Shown: piece after piece, positions 15,568-25,107 of the stretch
Numbering within the stretch: the stretch's first letter is position 1
How the letters are laid out: every line of letters begins with the position of its first letter
Virus record (IMG/VR): IMGVR_UViG_3300026382_000009
Coordinates: 1-64,000 of that record
Origin: a virus
Strand: one strand, 5' to 3'
DNA length: 64,000 nt
Program-made: the position numbers and the translations under genes
The notes under the pieces: generated by a model
Seen by the model: the letters and a program-made list of their open reading frames with translations, nothing else
Databases searched by the model: none
Told to the model about the DNA's origin: nothing

Positions 15568-16077
15568 TTAATAATATTCAAATTCAAAATTTATTTTTTT
15601 AGCTAATTTTTCTAATTGCTTAGTCAATTTGCCACTTTTTGGATATTCTACATTTTTGTTAAATTTTTCTTTTATTATTTTTTTAAATTTATTAAAACTT
15701 GATTTTTTTATTTTTTTAGGTTTCCATTCAGACGGATGCACAACTTGATCTTTAAAATTGTTTTTGTTTTTATATTTTTTTATATATATAGAAATTTTTT
15801 TTAAAACATTTTCTAATTCAATTTCTTCTTTGTATTTTTTAGATGAACGTAAAAATTGATTTTCTATTTTTCCTAATAAAATGTTACAATCAGAGCATAT
15901 CACTCCTCTTATTAACTTGTATGTTTCAGGATAAAGAGATTTGTGAGAACTATGAATATGATCTACAACAGCTTCTGAAAAATCAATTGTTCTCCCACAA
16001 ATCTCACATTTAAAATTGTTTTCTTTTAATTTTTTTTCTCTAAACGATTTTAATTCAGACTTTTTTAAAAATTTCAT
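15568..16077 (-). CDS. 49: Recombination endonuclease VII (gp49-like)
   Basis: This is a Holliday-junction resolvase that trims branched DNA before packaging. The 169 residues carry the zinc site C24-x-x-C27 and C61-x-x-C64 with the His-Me active site VVDHIH at 37-42, then NILLGKIEN, matching T4 gp49 (157 residues). The C-terminal part is Lys-rich and less conserved. It follows the prohead protease gene and precedes the late sigma unit. The ribosome site (AAAG) is poor, so the exact start is less sure. Confidence 0.88.
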   Translation of the reverse strand: MKFLKKSELKSFREKKLKENNFKCEICGRTIDFSEAVVDHIHSSHKSLYPETYKLIRGVICSDCNILLGKIENQFLRSSKKYKEEIELENVLKKISIYIKKYKNKNNFKDQVVHPSEWKPKKIKKSSFNKFKKIIKEKFNKNVEYPKSGKLTKQLEKLAKKINFEFEYY

Positions 16078-16102
16078 TTTTTGACTTTATTTGTATATTT
16101 TT

Positions 16103-18070
16103 TTATTTTATTAATCTCAATATTCTTTCTTCAATTTCATTTGTTTTTTCTTCTTCTTTTATTTCAAAAGAAATTTTTTCTTTTTTCATTTCTTTAATTC
16201 TTTTTTCTATTACATCTAAATTCAATTTTTTTAATTCTTGCGCTTGACTTTCAGAAATTTTGTATTTTTGAATTAAAAATTTGACTTTGAAAGTTTCTGC
16301 TTCATTTTTTAATTTTTCTTTTTCTTTTTCAAGTTCTTTACATTTTTTTTCTAATTCTAAATTTTTTTCTATTTTTTCTTTTAATTTTTCATTTTCTTGT
16401 AAAATTTCTTCAAAAGCTAAAAATTTTTCAAAAAAATTTGGATTTTTCAAAAGTTTTTCAAGTTTCTCAAAGAATTTAGGATTTTTTGATAATTCCACAA
16501 GTTCTTCAAAAAATTCAGTATTTTCCATGAATTTATCATATTTTTCAAAGAATTCAGGGTTTTTTAGTAATTTTTCAAGTTTCTCAAGGAGTGTAGGATT
16601 TTTTGATAATTCCATGAGTTCTTCAAAAAATTCAGTGTTTTCCAAGAGTTTTTCAAAATTTTCAAGTTTTCCAAGCTTTTCATTAATTTTTTTATTTTCT
16701 TCTAGTTTTTCATGTAATTTTTTAATTTTCTTGATAAGATGTGTATTTTTTTCTTTTTCATGAAGAACTTTTTCACTCAAATTAATTCCGAGTGTTTTTA
16801 ACATTTTTTTCAAATTATCTATGTAAATCTTGTAAAAATCTGAATTTTTTTCTAAATCTTGAACTTTTTTATTCAAATCATTATTGTTTGCGATTAAATC
16901 ATAAAAGAATAAAATACTTGATTCAATCACTTTTTTAAGAGATTCTTTTTTAGAATTTTCATCATCATTTATAGTATCTAAAAAATTACGAATTTTATTC
17001 GCTAAAGTTTTTAAAGACTCACTTGAAAATTCATATGATTCTATTTTATCTAAAACTTTTTTCACAACATCAATATCATGTTTTTCAAATTTGTTATCTT
17101 TATCTAATATTTCAATCAATTCTTCATATTCTTTTTCAAAATATTTGTTGTATCTCAACAATTTAGTTAAAAGTTCAACAAAAGACAAAAATGTTTTTAC
17201 AAATACCTCATCAAACTCTTTTTCTTTGTTATTTATTTGCTCTAACAATTTTTTATTTTCTTCTGATAAAACTTTGATAGCTTCCTTAAATTTTGTTTTT
17301 AAATCATCATTATTTTTTTCTTCATTTATTTCTAAATTTTTATTTGTGTTTGAATTTGAATTTTCAATCAACAATTCACACAATCCAAAATCACATTTGT
17401 ATTCTTTACTTTTTTCTTCAAGATATTTTAAATCTTCTTTTAATTGTTCTGTTAATTTTATTTCACTAAATCTTGCATTTTTTATTCCAGGAGTAGCAAC
17501 AACATCTAATGTTACTAATTTAAAATCTTTTTCATCAATAACAAAAAGTTTTTTGCCTTTATATTCAAAAAATTCATCTTCTTTAAAAGATCCATATGCT
17601 CTTGTAGAAACAGCAGGTTTTGCTCCTGCTGAAAGAATTGCTTTTAAAGTTCTTCCAGCTTTTGTATCTAAAATATAAAATGTTGCTTCATAAATTCCTG
17701 AATTTTTTGTTATCTCTTTATATTTTATTTCTTTTAATAAATGCGATGCTAATTCTTCTCTTAACATATCATCATAACTTAAATCTTCTTCAGGATGAGA
17801 AAGCATTCCTACAACCATTTTGTTTTCATAAGCTTCTTTGAATTGAGGATCTTTTTTTAAAGCATTATCCCATGCTTCTTTTGTATACAATCTTCCATTT
17901 CTTGAAATACCGAAAGGAACACCGGCGCCAAATGCATGTTTAACTTTAAAAATACCTAAAACACCTTTTGGTATTTCACCTAAATCACTCAAATCACCTG
18001 ATTCTTTTATATCATTTAAATCAAAAAATTCTACATCATAACTTTCAAATGTATCGAAAAGTCTTTGCAT
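16103..18070 (-). CDS. 21: Prohead protease fused to a long coiled-coil scaffold-like region
   Basis: Residues 1 to about 220 match gp21-type prohead serine proteases: NGRLYTKEAW at 58-67, catalytic His candidate H92 in MLSHPEED, catalytic Ser candidate S155 in AVSTRAYGS, and LDVVATPG later. The enzyme would cleave the scaffold and capsid N-termini inside the prohead. Residues from about 220 to 655 are Lys/Glu-rich coiled coil with six 13-residue repeats. T4 gp21 is only 212 residues, so the added 430 residues look like a built-in core/scaffold domain. The start at 18070 overlaps the preceding stop by one base. Confidence 0.8.
   Translation of the reverse strand: MQRLFDTFESYDVEFFDLNDIKESGDLSDLGEIPKGVLGIFKVKHAFGAGVPFGISRNGRLYTKEAWDNALKKDPQFKEAYENKMVVGMLSHPEEDLSYDDMLREELASHLLKEIKYKEITKNSGIYEATFYILDTKAGRTLKAILSAGAKPAVSTRAYGSFKEDEFFEYKGKKLFVIDEKDFKLVTLDVVATPGIKNARFSEIKLTEQLKEDLKYLEEKSKEYKCDFGLCELLIENSNSNTNKNLEINEEKNNDDLKTKFKEAIKVLSEENKKLLEQINNKEKEFDEVFVKTFLSFVELLTKLLRYNKYFEKEYEELIEILDKDNKFEKHDIDVVKKVLDKIESYEFSSESLKTLANKIRNFLDTINDDENSKKESLKKVIESSILFFYDLIANNNDLNKKVQDLEKNSDFYKIYIDNLKKMLKTLGINLSEKVLHEKEKNTHLIKKIKKLHEKLEENKKINEKLGKLENFEKLLENTEFFEELMELSKNPTLLEKLEKLLKNPEFFEKYDKFMENTEFFEELVELSKNPKFFEKLEKLLKNPNFFEKFLAFEEILQENEKLKEKIEKNLELEKKCKELEKEKEKLKNEAETFKVKFLIQKYKISESQAQELKKLNLDVIEKRIKEMKKEKISFEIKEEEKTNEIEERILRLIK
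16406..16639 (-). repeat. Six tandem 39-bp repeats (13 aa each) in the protease-scaffold gene
   Basis: Six exact-length 13-residue units follow the pattern N-x-x-F-F-E-x-L-x-x-L-x-K (for example NTEFFEELMELSK and NPKFFEKLEKLLK). Units 1-3 and 4-6 also form a larger 117-base duplication. The units begin at 16639 and end at 16406. Confidence 0.85.
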
Positions 18071-18789
18071 TATTGTCCTTTGTTTTTATTTATATTTTTA
18101 TTATATTTATTAATAATAAAAAATATTTTGTCTTGTTTTGTGTTTATGTTTTTTAATTCATTTAATTCTTCTACAACTGTTTTGTCAACATTTTTATCAT
18201 TAGATAAACCATTTATTTGTCTAACTTCATAAAGAAATTGATTTTCATCTATAAAATAAATAAAAATATCAATTATTCTAAATAATATTTCTTCATTTAT
18301 TGTTCCATTAATATATGCTTTTAATAATTCAATTTCTATTTCATATGAATCTTCAAGGAACTTAAAGAAAATCTCTAAAAATTCTTCAAGAGCTTCACTA
18401 TCTTTTTCAAAATATTGCATTTCTATAATTAAATGAGTTTTAATATTATTTAGTCCTAAAAGAATTGAAGCTATATCATCTAACGAAATTTCTATTTCTT
18501 TATTTGGATATTCTTCTTTTTTTAATAATCCTAAATCACTTTTTGTTAGATGTGTTGCCAAAAAATTCCCAAGGTTTCTGTGAAACCTTTTTCCTTGTGT
18601 TGATTGATGCCACTTTTGAATGGCTTTTTTCATTTTATATGCATTTCTTCTCCAAAAATTTTTTGCTGCAAGAGATTTTTTTCTATCTTTTATATTTTTT
18701 GCAATTAACTGTAATTTATTTCTTATAATTGAATCATTTAATTCAAGAGCTTCATAATATAATCTATCAATTTCTTCTTTAAACTTCAT
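18070..18789 (-). CDS. Hypothetical head-region protein between portal and protease
   Basis: I place the start at 18789, where AAGGA lies five bases upstream; a longer frame begins at 18813. The 239-residue product has a basic first third (KNFWRRNAYKMKKAIQKW) and an acidic, helical remainder. It overlaps the portal gene by 11 bases and the protease start by one. In T4 small prohead-core proteins gp67 and gp68 lie between portal and protease, so a core role is a reasonable inference from position only. Confidence 0.6.
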   Translation of the reverse strand: MKFKEEIDRLYYEALELNDSIIRNKLQLIAKNIKDRKKSLAAKNFWRRNAYKMKKAIQKWHQSTQGKRFHRNLGNFLATHLTKSDLGLLKKEEYPNKEIEISLDDIASILLGLNNIKTHLIIEMQYFEKDSEALEEFLEIFFKFLEDSYEIEIELLKAYINGTINEEILFRIIDIFIYFIDENQFLYEVRQINGLSNDKNVDKTVVEELNELKNINTKQDKIFFIINKYNKNINKNKGQ

Positions 18790-20242
18790 CTTCTTCCTTT
18801 TCATCAAATTCAAATAAATTGAATCCCATTATATTCTTAAATTGAGTATTCATATATTTAGTAAATTCTTTTTCATTAACTTTGATATTTTCTTTATCAT
18901 GTAAATCGTTAATAAAATTATTAATATTTTCAAAACTTGCAACTAAAATATCTACTAATTCAATTTTTTGAAGAGCTTCATAATCTAATGTATTATTCCA
19001 AACAATTTCAATATTTTCTAAATAAATATCAGTAAATCCAAGATTTTGAAGATGAATTGTATATATTTGCTTCAATCCAAAAGAAATAGCATCCTGTATC
19101 ATTTTTAATTTTTTGTTATACATGTTATACGATTTTATAATATCTGATTTCAATAAATCAGATTCTTGAGTAACAAGACTAGTTGGCATGCCTAATGTTT
19201 TTAATGCTAATATTCTTAAATCTTCAATTTTTTGCTGTAAATTTTCAAAATCATTTTCATTATTAATATCTTGTGATTCCAATGAACCTTTATCATTCCA
19301 TACAGGAATAACTTTGACAGAACCTAATTTTGATTGAATATGACGTAATAATTCTTCAGGACTAGAATAATTTTCATCATTTATCATTGTTTTATCTATC
19401 ATTTTTTGATAAACTCTCGCTATTTCAAGTGCTTCAGCGGGTTTTGTTCCTGCTGGAATAGATACACCAACAATTTTAGTTTTTTGAAGTTGTTTGATTA
19501 ATGCAATAGGATAAAGTTCTTCTAAAAATTTTAATTCTTTGAGTAATCCAAAAATAGGATACAAAATTGATTGACCCATTCTTACATATAAAATTTTGTC
19601 ATCTAAACCATTTATTTTAACTTTAATTCTGTTAGATGGTAAATGAAAATAAGCATAATTTGAATTTTGAACACTTTTTAATTTCTTCTCTTTTTTGTCG
19701 TATTTTAAAAAATAAGAAATATTACTATCTCTGAAAACTGGAATTATTTTTGTTATATCAACATCATCATGAATATTTATAATACCTTCGCCACTTTTTA
19801 CATCTAGTCTCAAAAATGTTTCACCATAATTTAATATATCAGCTGAAATATCTAAAACAATCTTTTTAAGATTGAATTCATGAGTAAATTCTTCTAATAA
19901 TTCAGTTAAAGTATTATCTTGTTGAGAATTTATAATGACTGTTGGCCTAAAAAAATCATTATCAATAGTAGGTGTAAATGCATCCTCAATAATTCTGTTA
20001 ACAATTAATTGCGATAAATAAAAATCTTTTATTTCATCAATTTCTTTTACTAATTCTTCTTTATTTCTTGTTATGTTAAAAAAATTAGCAATTAAAAATT
20101 TATTTACAGTGGTATCACCTTTATAAATATCTATTTGCTGAAGTGGATTAATTTGTGGTAATTCATGATTAAAACTCGTATTTTGTAATGATTTTTCTAT
20201 ATTTTTTCTAAACAATTTTGAAAAAAATCCATCAAAAAACAT
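18779..20242 (-). CDS. 20: Portal protein (gp20-like)
   Basis: This is the dodecameric portal vertex through which DNA is packaged and the tail attaches. The 487-residue product has NRIIEDAFTP early, TFLRLDVKSGEG, a central IPAGTKPAEAL stretch and the long helical LRILALKTLGMPTSL followed by ESDLLKSDI, typical of T4-type portals (gp20 is 524 residues). It lies directly after the large terminase and before the head protease. The start at 20242 has AAAGGA upstream. Confidence 0.85.
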   Translation of the reverse strand: MFFDGFFSKLFRKNIEKSLQNTSFNHELPQINPLQQIDIYKGDTTVNKFLIANFFNITRNKEELVKEIDEIKDFYLSQLIVNRIIEDAFTPTIDNDFFRPTVIINSQQDNTLTELLEEFTHEFNLKKIVLDISADILNYGETFLRLDVKSGEGIINIHDDVDITKIIPVFRDSNISYFLKYDKKEKKLKSVQNSNYAYFHLPSNRIKVKINGLDDKILYVRMGQSILYPIFGLLKELKFLEELYPIALIKQLQKTKIVGVSIPAGTKPAEALEIARVYQKMIDKTMINDENYSSPEELLRHIQSKLGSVKVIPVWNDKGSLESQDINNENDFENLQQKIEDLRILALKTLGMPTSLVTQESDLLKSDIIKSYNMYNKKLKMIQDAISFGLKQIYTIHLQNLGFTDIYLENIEIVWNNTLDYEALQKIELVDILVASFENINNFINDLHDKENIKVNEKEFTKYMNTQFKNIMGFNLFEFDEKEEDEV

Positions 20243-20253
20243 TTATATATCCT

Positions 20254-22122
20254 TTATATGTAATCATAAATATTTTCTATTTTTCCTTTTAATAGATTAT
20301 TATAAAAATCATTTTCTTCAACTTTCATTTCAGTTTTTACAATTTCTATATCTAATTGTTTTTCCAATTCTTTGAGATAATTTTTCTCATAAAATTCTTT
20401 GTATTCTAAATCAAGAATAGCTGAATAAACTTGACAAACAGCATCTGCTATATCTTTACTACCAGGAGTTCCATCAGGAAAAGTATCAGGGTGATCAATT
20501 TTTTTCTCATTTTCTTTTAAAAATATTAATTCTTTCTCTAACAAACTATTTTCAGGTAAATCAATTAAGTTTTCATAAAGAGCATTTTTTAAAGCATAAT
20601 ATGAATCTTTTTTTCTGTCGACAGAATGTTGTTTTGCATCAAACCCTAAATCTTGCATTATTGTAATAAAATCATAAGATTGAAACGTATCGGCATAAAT
20701 TTTTGCTATATGTATTCCAAATTTTTCTCTTAAATCTAATATGAATTTTCTAATTCTAGAAAATTTGATTTTTTGCCCTGAGGCAGGTGTTAATGCAGTA
20801 GCAAAAATTACATCAACATATTTTTGATTGTTTTCAATTTTTTTGATACATCCTAAAGCAATACCTAGTTTATCATTACTATATGCTAAGTCTAATCCCA
20901 GAACAAACTGTTTACCTTTATAATTATTTAATAATTCTTTTAAAATTTCAATATTGAAATAATTTATCAATGGAACATTGTTATCATATTCAATGATACT
21001 TGTCGTAGGATTTTTATGTTTAAATGCTTGTGTTATAACAGATTTATCACTTATAAAACTTGAAGAACTTATAACAGGAATACCTAAAATATCACCTATT
21101 GCTTGGCGCAAATTTTGTTTAAAACTTAGATAATAATCATAAGGAACTTTTTCTATTTTATCAGGATATTTATTTTTGTAATATTCTAATTCATCACCTT
21201 CCAAAATTTTAGGTTCTAAATTATAAGTTCCTGTAAATACGTAGAAATATTTGTCTGAAAAATTTATTTTTTCTTTTAGAACTTCAAATTGTTTTGCATT
21301 TATCAAAAGTAAAGGATTTTTTATTGTTGATTCATTTTCTTCACTAGTCAATGAGAATTTAATTTGTTCAATTAATGAAGTATCTGTATCAGCTGATGAA
21401 ATAATTAAAATATGTCCCGGAACATATTTTTTACCTTTGTTCTCAGAAAGAAACCTTGACGGAAGCCTATTAATTGCTTCTGTTACATATGCTAATGCTT
21501 GTTTTGGTTGAGGATGTCTATTCAATTCGTCCATTAAAATACTAAAAACTGCTCTACCAGTTAATTGACGTCTATATGGAGAAATTGGAAGAAGATCAAT
21601 ATTTTTCTCAAACATACTAGTTTTTGTTTTGTTATTTAATTTACTTAGAAAAAAAGGACTATTTCTTATCATTCCTAAAATAAGTGCAAAGTTTATTGTT
21701 TCTGAGTTTTCTTTTGTTGAATTTGAAACTATAAAATCTATTTTTGTATTATGAGATAATTTATAAAATGCTTGTGGATTTTCTAAACATAAAACATGAG
21801 CTAAATCATAAAGAAAAATAATGTTTGAAACAGTTGTTTTTCCTGTAGAAATTGCGGATGTATTTAAAATAATGTAATTATCTGTATATGCATTATTTCT
21901 GATTTTATTCAACTCTGGAAATGGCGTTGGAAACATTTTCACAAGAGTCTCTAACCAATACTTATAAATTGATTTACCGTTGTTAAATGTTTTTCCAAGA
22001 TAATAATCATCACAAATAAATTCAATAATTGTTGGAGGAGGTTCTGAATAACCGTGTTTTAATGCATAACTATTAAAAATTTTTTTTATTTCATCTTTGT
22101 TTATCATTTTATCCATTGACAT
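20254..22122 (-). CDS. 17: Terminase large subunit (gp17-like)
   Basis: This is the packaging motor ATPase and nuclease. In the 622 residues the ATPase part has a Walker A-like SAISTGKTT at 89-97, followed by the hydrophobic-acidic Walker B FSILMDE. The RNase H-like nuclease part has FVLGLDLAYS, IYADTFQSYDF and a late SKDIADAVCQ carrying the three conserved acidic residues. T4 gp17 is 610 residues. A twice-repeated AAAGGATTTTAAT lies before the start, so the ribosome site is duplicated. No small terminase subunit is recognised nearby. Confidence 0.85.
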   Translation of the reverse strand: MSMDKMINKDEIKKIFNSYALKHGYSEPPPTIIEFICDDYYLGKTFNNGKSIYKYWLETLVKMFPTPFPELNKIRNNAYTDNYIILNTSAISTGKTTVSNIIFLYDLAHVLCLENPQAFYKLSHNTKIDFIVSNSTKENSETINFALILGMIRNSPFFLSKLNNKTKTSMFEKNIDLLPISPYRRQLTGRAVFSILMDELNRHPQPKQALAYVTEAINRLPSRFLSENKGKKYVPGHILIISSADTDTSLIEQIKFSLTSEENESTIKNPLLLINAKQFEVLKEKINFSDKYFYVFTGTYNLEPKILEGDELEYYKNKYPDKIEKVPYDYYLSFKQNLRQAIGDILGIPVISSSSFISDKSVITQAFKHKNPTTSIIEYDNNVPLINYFNIEILKELLNNYKGKQFVLGLDLAYSNDKLGIALGCIKKIENNQKYVDVIFATALTPASGQKIKFSRIRKFILDLREKFGIHIAKIYADTFQSYDFITIMQDLGFDAKQHSVDRKKDSYYALKNALYENLIDLPENSLLEKELIFLKENEKKIDHPDTFPDGTPGSKDIADAVCQVYSAILDLEYKEFYEKNYLKELEKQLDIEIVKTEMKVEENDFYNNLLKGKIENIYDYI

Positions 22123-22179
22123 TAAAATCCTTTATTAAAATCCTTTGTCAAATTCTTAAAGCTTTTAATTTTGTTGGAT

Positions 22180-22305
22180 TTATTCAAAAATTCTTCTTTT
22201 TTTAATTTCTTTTTGAATTTCTTTTAATTCTTTTGTTTTTCCTGAATTTTTAAATTTTTGCTCTTTTTCAAAAAGTTCTTTTGTTGAAAGATTTTTAACA
22301 TTCAT
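22180..22305 (-). CDS. Small charged protein, 41 aa, upstream of terminase
   Basis: ATG at 22305 directly follows the stop of the upstream gene, with AAAGGA at good spacing, and the frame runs to TAA at 22180. The peptide (begins MNVKNLSTKELFEKEQ) is a Lys/Glu-rich helix. It fills the gap before terminase, but it is much smaller than known small terminases, so no function is assigned. Confidence 0.5.
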   Translation of the reverse strand: MNVKNLSTKELFEKEQKFKNSGKTKELKEIQKEIKKRRIFE

Positions 22306-22905
22306 CTATTTTCCTTTCCAATTTGGAATATTTATTCTTTTAACTTTAATACGTTTAGTTTTATGCAAATAATTTCTTGGCTTTTCTTTAGCTATATATC
22401 TTACTAATTTATACAAATGTTTTACTAATTGAGTTACTAGTTTAGGGTTTCTTATATGAGGATAATGAGTTATAGCGTATTGTATCCATGCTTTGAATTC
22501 TGGTCTATCATCTATAACAGCATCTTTTGTGTGTAATGCATAAGCAAAATAAAACATAAATGATGGATCAGAAGAAAATACTCTAACAGGTAAATTATAA
22601 AGTTTTTGAAATGTTTTGATATTTTTTCTATAAGGAAATTCAATTGCAACTATGTAAGTATTTCTTTTTATTCCTTTTTTAGTTTTATATTTAGCACCTT
22701 TTATAGAAAAATATAATTCTACCCAAACTTTTACTTTTTCATCAGCTGATTTATAAAATTTGTAGTCCCAACCTAAATATTTAGGTCTAGAAACACGTTT
22801 ATATCTTTCACTAATAGGAATTTTAAAAAAAGGCTCTTCTGTCATTTTTATTAATGTATATAAATCTAATTGAGGCTGTGGTTCTAATGGAAAATTTATT
22901 CTCAT
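22306..22905 (-). CDS. Hypothetical protein next to terminase, 199 aa
   Basis: A basic protein with aromatic-rich central segments (RVFSSDPSFMFYFAYAL) and a Lys/Arg-rich C-terminus. It begins MRINFPLEPQPQLDLY. No catalytic motif is evident. Its place upstream of the terminase suggests a late structural or packaging-related protein, but I do not recognise the family. Confidence 0.6.
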   Translation of the reverse strand: MRINFPLEPQPQLDLYTLIKMTEEPFFKIPISERYKRVSRPKYLGWDYKFYKSADEKVKVWVELYFSIKGAKYKTKKGIKRNTYIVAIEFPYRKNIKTFQKLYNLPVRVFSSDPSFMFYFAYALHTKDAVIDDRPEFKAWIQYAITHYPHIRNPKLVTQLVKHLYKLVRYIAKEKPRNYLHKTKRIKVKRINIPNWKGK

Positions 22906-22913
22906 TTTTTATC

Positions 22914-23117
22914 CTATTTTTTAATTAAATCTTCTAAGCATTTTTGATATTTTTTAATGTTGATATCATCAAGAAAAACTATACTGTTTTTTCCAAAAAA
23001 TCCAACAATATTATCTTCATCATCATAAAAAAATTCTTGAAATTTTTCTTTTAAACAATTGTTTATAAAATATATCAATAATTCTTCAGGTAATTCACTT
23101 AAATCAATTTTTCTCAT
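22914..23117 (-). CDS. Hypothetical small acidic protein, 67 aa
   Basis: The product begins MRKIDLSELPEELLIYF and has strand-rich middle residues (NIVGFFGKNSIVFL). It has good spacing to both neighbours. Not recognised. Confidence 0.5.
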   Translation of the reverse strand: MRKIDLSELPEELLIYFINNCLKEKFQEFFYDDEDNIVGFFGKNSIVFLDDINIKKYQKCLEDLIKK

Positions 23118-23126
23118 TTTAAACCC

Positions 23127-23702
23127 TTATTTTCTATTTTTAATTTCTACTCTTTTATCTATCCATCCTCTTATAAATTTTTTTGCCCATTTTGAACCAT
23201 GTGTTTCTTTGTGAGAAATAATATCATTTTTAAGAGTGTCATTATTTTCTGCTAAAGCAATGTAATACATTCCTTGAATTATATTTAAAATGTTGTAAAG
23301 AGATTTATAAAATTTATAATTATTTATAAAATTTATTGTTTTTGGACCTAATATACCATCCTCTTTTAAAAGTATATTTTCATTTAATACATTAAATGCT
23401 CTTTGTAAGTTTTTAACAGCTAATTTTGGATTACCTGTATTAACAGTAAACTCAAACAATTCATAAGAAATTAATTTATTTTTGATTTTGTCAAAATTGT
23501 ATTTTTTATAAAAATGATTATAATAAATATTTTTTACATCTTCAAATGTTAAATCTTCTACTTTTTTGTTAATTTTTAACATATCTAATGTATTTTGAGT
23601 AATACCATAATTTGTTTTTCCTCCTGGATCAAATTTATTGTCAGAAAATTTTCCTTCTATTCCTAATAACTTTTTAAGTATCCATTCAAACTTTTCATCC
23701 AT
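23127..23702 (-). CDS. Endolysin, GH108-type muramidase
   Basis: This is a murein-cleaving lysis enzyme of the GH108 family with a C-terminal peptidoglycan-binding-3-like part. The diagnostic EG at 16-17 followed by FDPGGKTNYGIT (24-35) gives the catalytic Glu and the conserved DPGG. The later GNPKLAVKNLQRA, EDGILGPKT and a terminal WAKKFIRGW helix match family members of about 180-190 residues. No signal peptide is seen, so release would depend on the holin. It is the last gene of the lysis cassette. Confidence 0.85.
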   Translation of the reverse strand: MDEKFEWILKKLLGIEGKFSDNKFDPGGKTNYGITQNTLDMLKINKKVEDLTFEDVKNIYYNHFYKKYNFDKIKNKLISYELFEFTVNTGNPKLAVKNLQRAFNVLNENILLKEDGILGPKTINFINNYKFYKSLYNILNIIQGMYYIALAENNDTLKNDIISHKETHGSKWAKKFIRGWIDKRVEIKNRK

Positions 23703-23722
23703 TATGTTCCTTTATTTCATTT

Positions 23723-24562
23723 TTATTTCATTTTTAATTCAATATTATTTTTCTGACAATATTCTTTTAATTCGTTAAGTAATGATTCATTTTTGTTATA
23801 ATATGTTATAAGGGTTAATTCTTTTATATTTTTATACTTTTTAAAAATTTTTAATTTTTCAATTAATAAATTAATTTTATTGTTGTATAATTCATCAACA
23901 ACTTTATCATAATTTAATATAAAATAGTTTTTATTAAAAGAATCAATTTCATATACTTCATACAATGTATGATGTAATAGTAATGTCAAAAAATATCCTA
24001 ATTCAATAAAATAATTTGTAGGACTATTAAATGTATAATTTGTATTAATTATTTTGTTTAAAAATTCTTCAAATAAATATTTATGCATTTCTTTCCAAAT
24101 TTCTATAAAAGTTTGATCAAAAATTTTTTCATTTTTAAAAATTGACATCATAATTCTATTTCTATAAAGTGCAAAAATTTTTATAATTTGTTTTACATCA
24201 GATTCATTCAATTTTTTTACTAATCTTTTCTCAAAAAATTCAATTTCATCGCTTCTTAAGTATTTTTTATTAATTTTATTAAGAATATAATTTATTATAT
24301 TTTTATTTTTATTAAAATTATCTTGTGAAACTAATGTCAATAAATGTTCAGTATCTATTAAAAATACAAACCACGCGTCGTATTTAGCCAAAATTATTTC
24401 TTTGGCAGTTTTACTGAATTCATGAATTGGATTTTGATAAATTTCTGAAAAAACAGTGCTTTGACTAATTTTAAAATGAGAAAGAACTTTAGAGCTCTCA
24501 GCTCTGAATTTTATATTATTTTCTATATGTATTTCAGGCATATAAATCAATTCATTAAGCAT
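23723..24562 (-). CDS. Hypothetical protein in the lysis region, 279 aa
   Basis: A helical protein rich in Phe, Tyr, Asn and Lys, beginning MLNELIYMPEIHIENN. A hydrophobic stretch (FIELGYFLTLLLHHTLYEVY) is probably buried rather than transmembrane. It lies between the endolysin and a membrane-anchored coiled-coil gene. No known family; a link to lysis rests on position alone. Confidence 0.55.
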   Translation of the reverse strand: MLNELIYMPEIHIENNIKFRAESSKVLSHFKISQSTVFSEIYQNPIHEFSKTAKEIILAKYDAWFVFLIDTEHLLTLVSQDNFNKNKNIINYILNKINKKYLRSDEIEFFEKRLVKKLNESDVKQIIKIFALYRNRIMMSIFKNEKIFDQTFIEIWKEMHKYLFEEFLNKIINTNYTFNSPTNYFIELGYFLTLLLHHTLYEVYEIDSFNKNYFILNYDKVVDELYNNKINLLIEKLKIFKKYKNIKELTLITYYNKNESLLNELKEYCQKNNIELKMK

Positions 24563-24563
24563 T

Positions 24564-25076
24564 TCACACCTTTAAACCATTTATTGTATAGAACATAGGT
24601 TCTATTTTATTTTTTAATTCTTGAATTTCATTTTTAATCGCAAATAATTCTTTATTTAAGTTGCTTTTTTCTAAATTAGACATATCACGATTTCTTTCAT
24701 ATTTTTCTATAAGATCTTCAATTTTTTTAGAAAGTTCTTCTATTTTTAATTTTATTTGATCTAAAACATTTTTGTTTTCTAATTTTGTTAAATTATTTTT
24801 ATTTTCTATTTCGTTAAAATAATGTTTTAAGTCTTCAATTATTTTGATAATTTTTTCAAAGTCATTTTTGCATTTATTTGTGCAAGAATGTTCTATATTT
24901 TCAATACTTTTTGAAATAAAATCAATTTTTTTAATTATATTTTTTATTTCATTTGACATTGGTAAAACATAAAATTTTGAAATTAAAAAAAGACTTCCTG
25001 CAATAATTATTATCATTATATCTGAAGGGATATTCTTATTTAAAAAGCTTAAAAAAGATAAAATAACACCATCCAT
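24564..25076 (-). CDS. Membrane-anchored coiled-coil protein
   Basis: The N-terminus has one transmembrane helix (about residues 19-38, MIIIIAGSLFLISKFYVLP) and the remaining 130 residues are heptad-like coiled coil with a CTNKC pair near residue 63. The topology would place the coiled coil on one side of the inner membrane. This resembles an i-spanin, but a better i-spanin/o-spanin pair lies at 26298-27010, so another role in lysis or in anchoring the neighbours is possible. The start at 25076 has AAGGA upstream. Confidence 0.55.
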   Translation of the reverse strand: MDGVILSFLSFLNKNIPSDIMIIIIAGSLFLISKFYVLPMSNEIKNIIKKIDFISKSIENIEHSCTNKCKNDFEKIIKIIEDLKHYFNEIENKNNLTKLENKNVLDQIKLKIEELSKKIEDLIEKYERNRDMSNLEKSNLNKELFAIKNEIQELKNKIEPMFYTINGLKV

Positions 25077-25107
25077 AACGTTTTTCCTTAACTTAAAAAT
25101 ATTTTAT

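Noticed and set aside
16281-16763. Plus-strand Ser/Phe-rich frame of 160 codons
   Set aside because: Mirror of the Lys/Glu coiled coil of the protease-scaffold gene; composition is an artefact of the opposite strand.
18087-18094. TATAAATA upstream of the prohead protease, a T4-type late promoter
   Set aside because: An 8-base AT motif is expected every few kilobases in so AT-rich a sequence, and I did not find it consistently before other structural genes.
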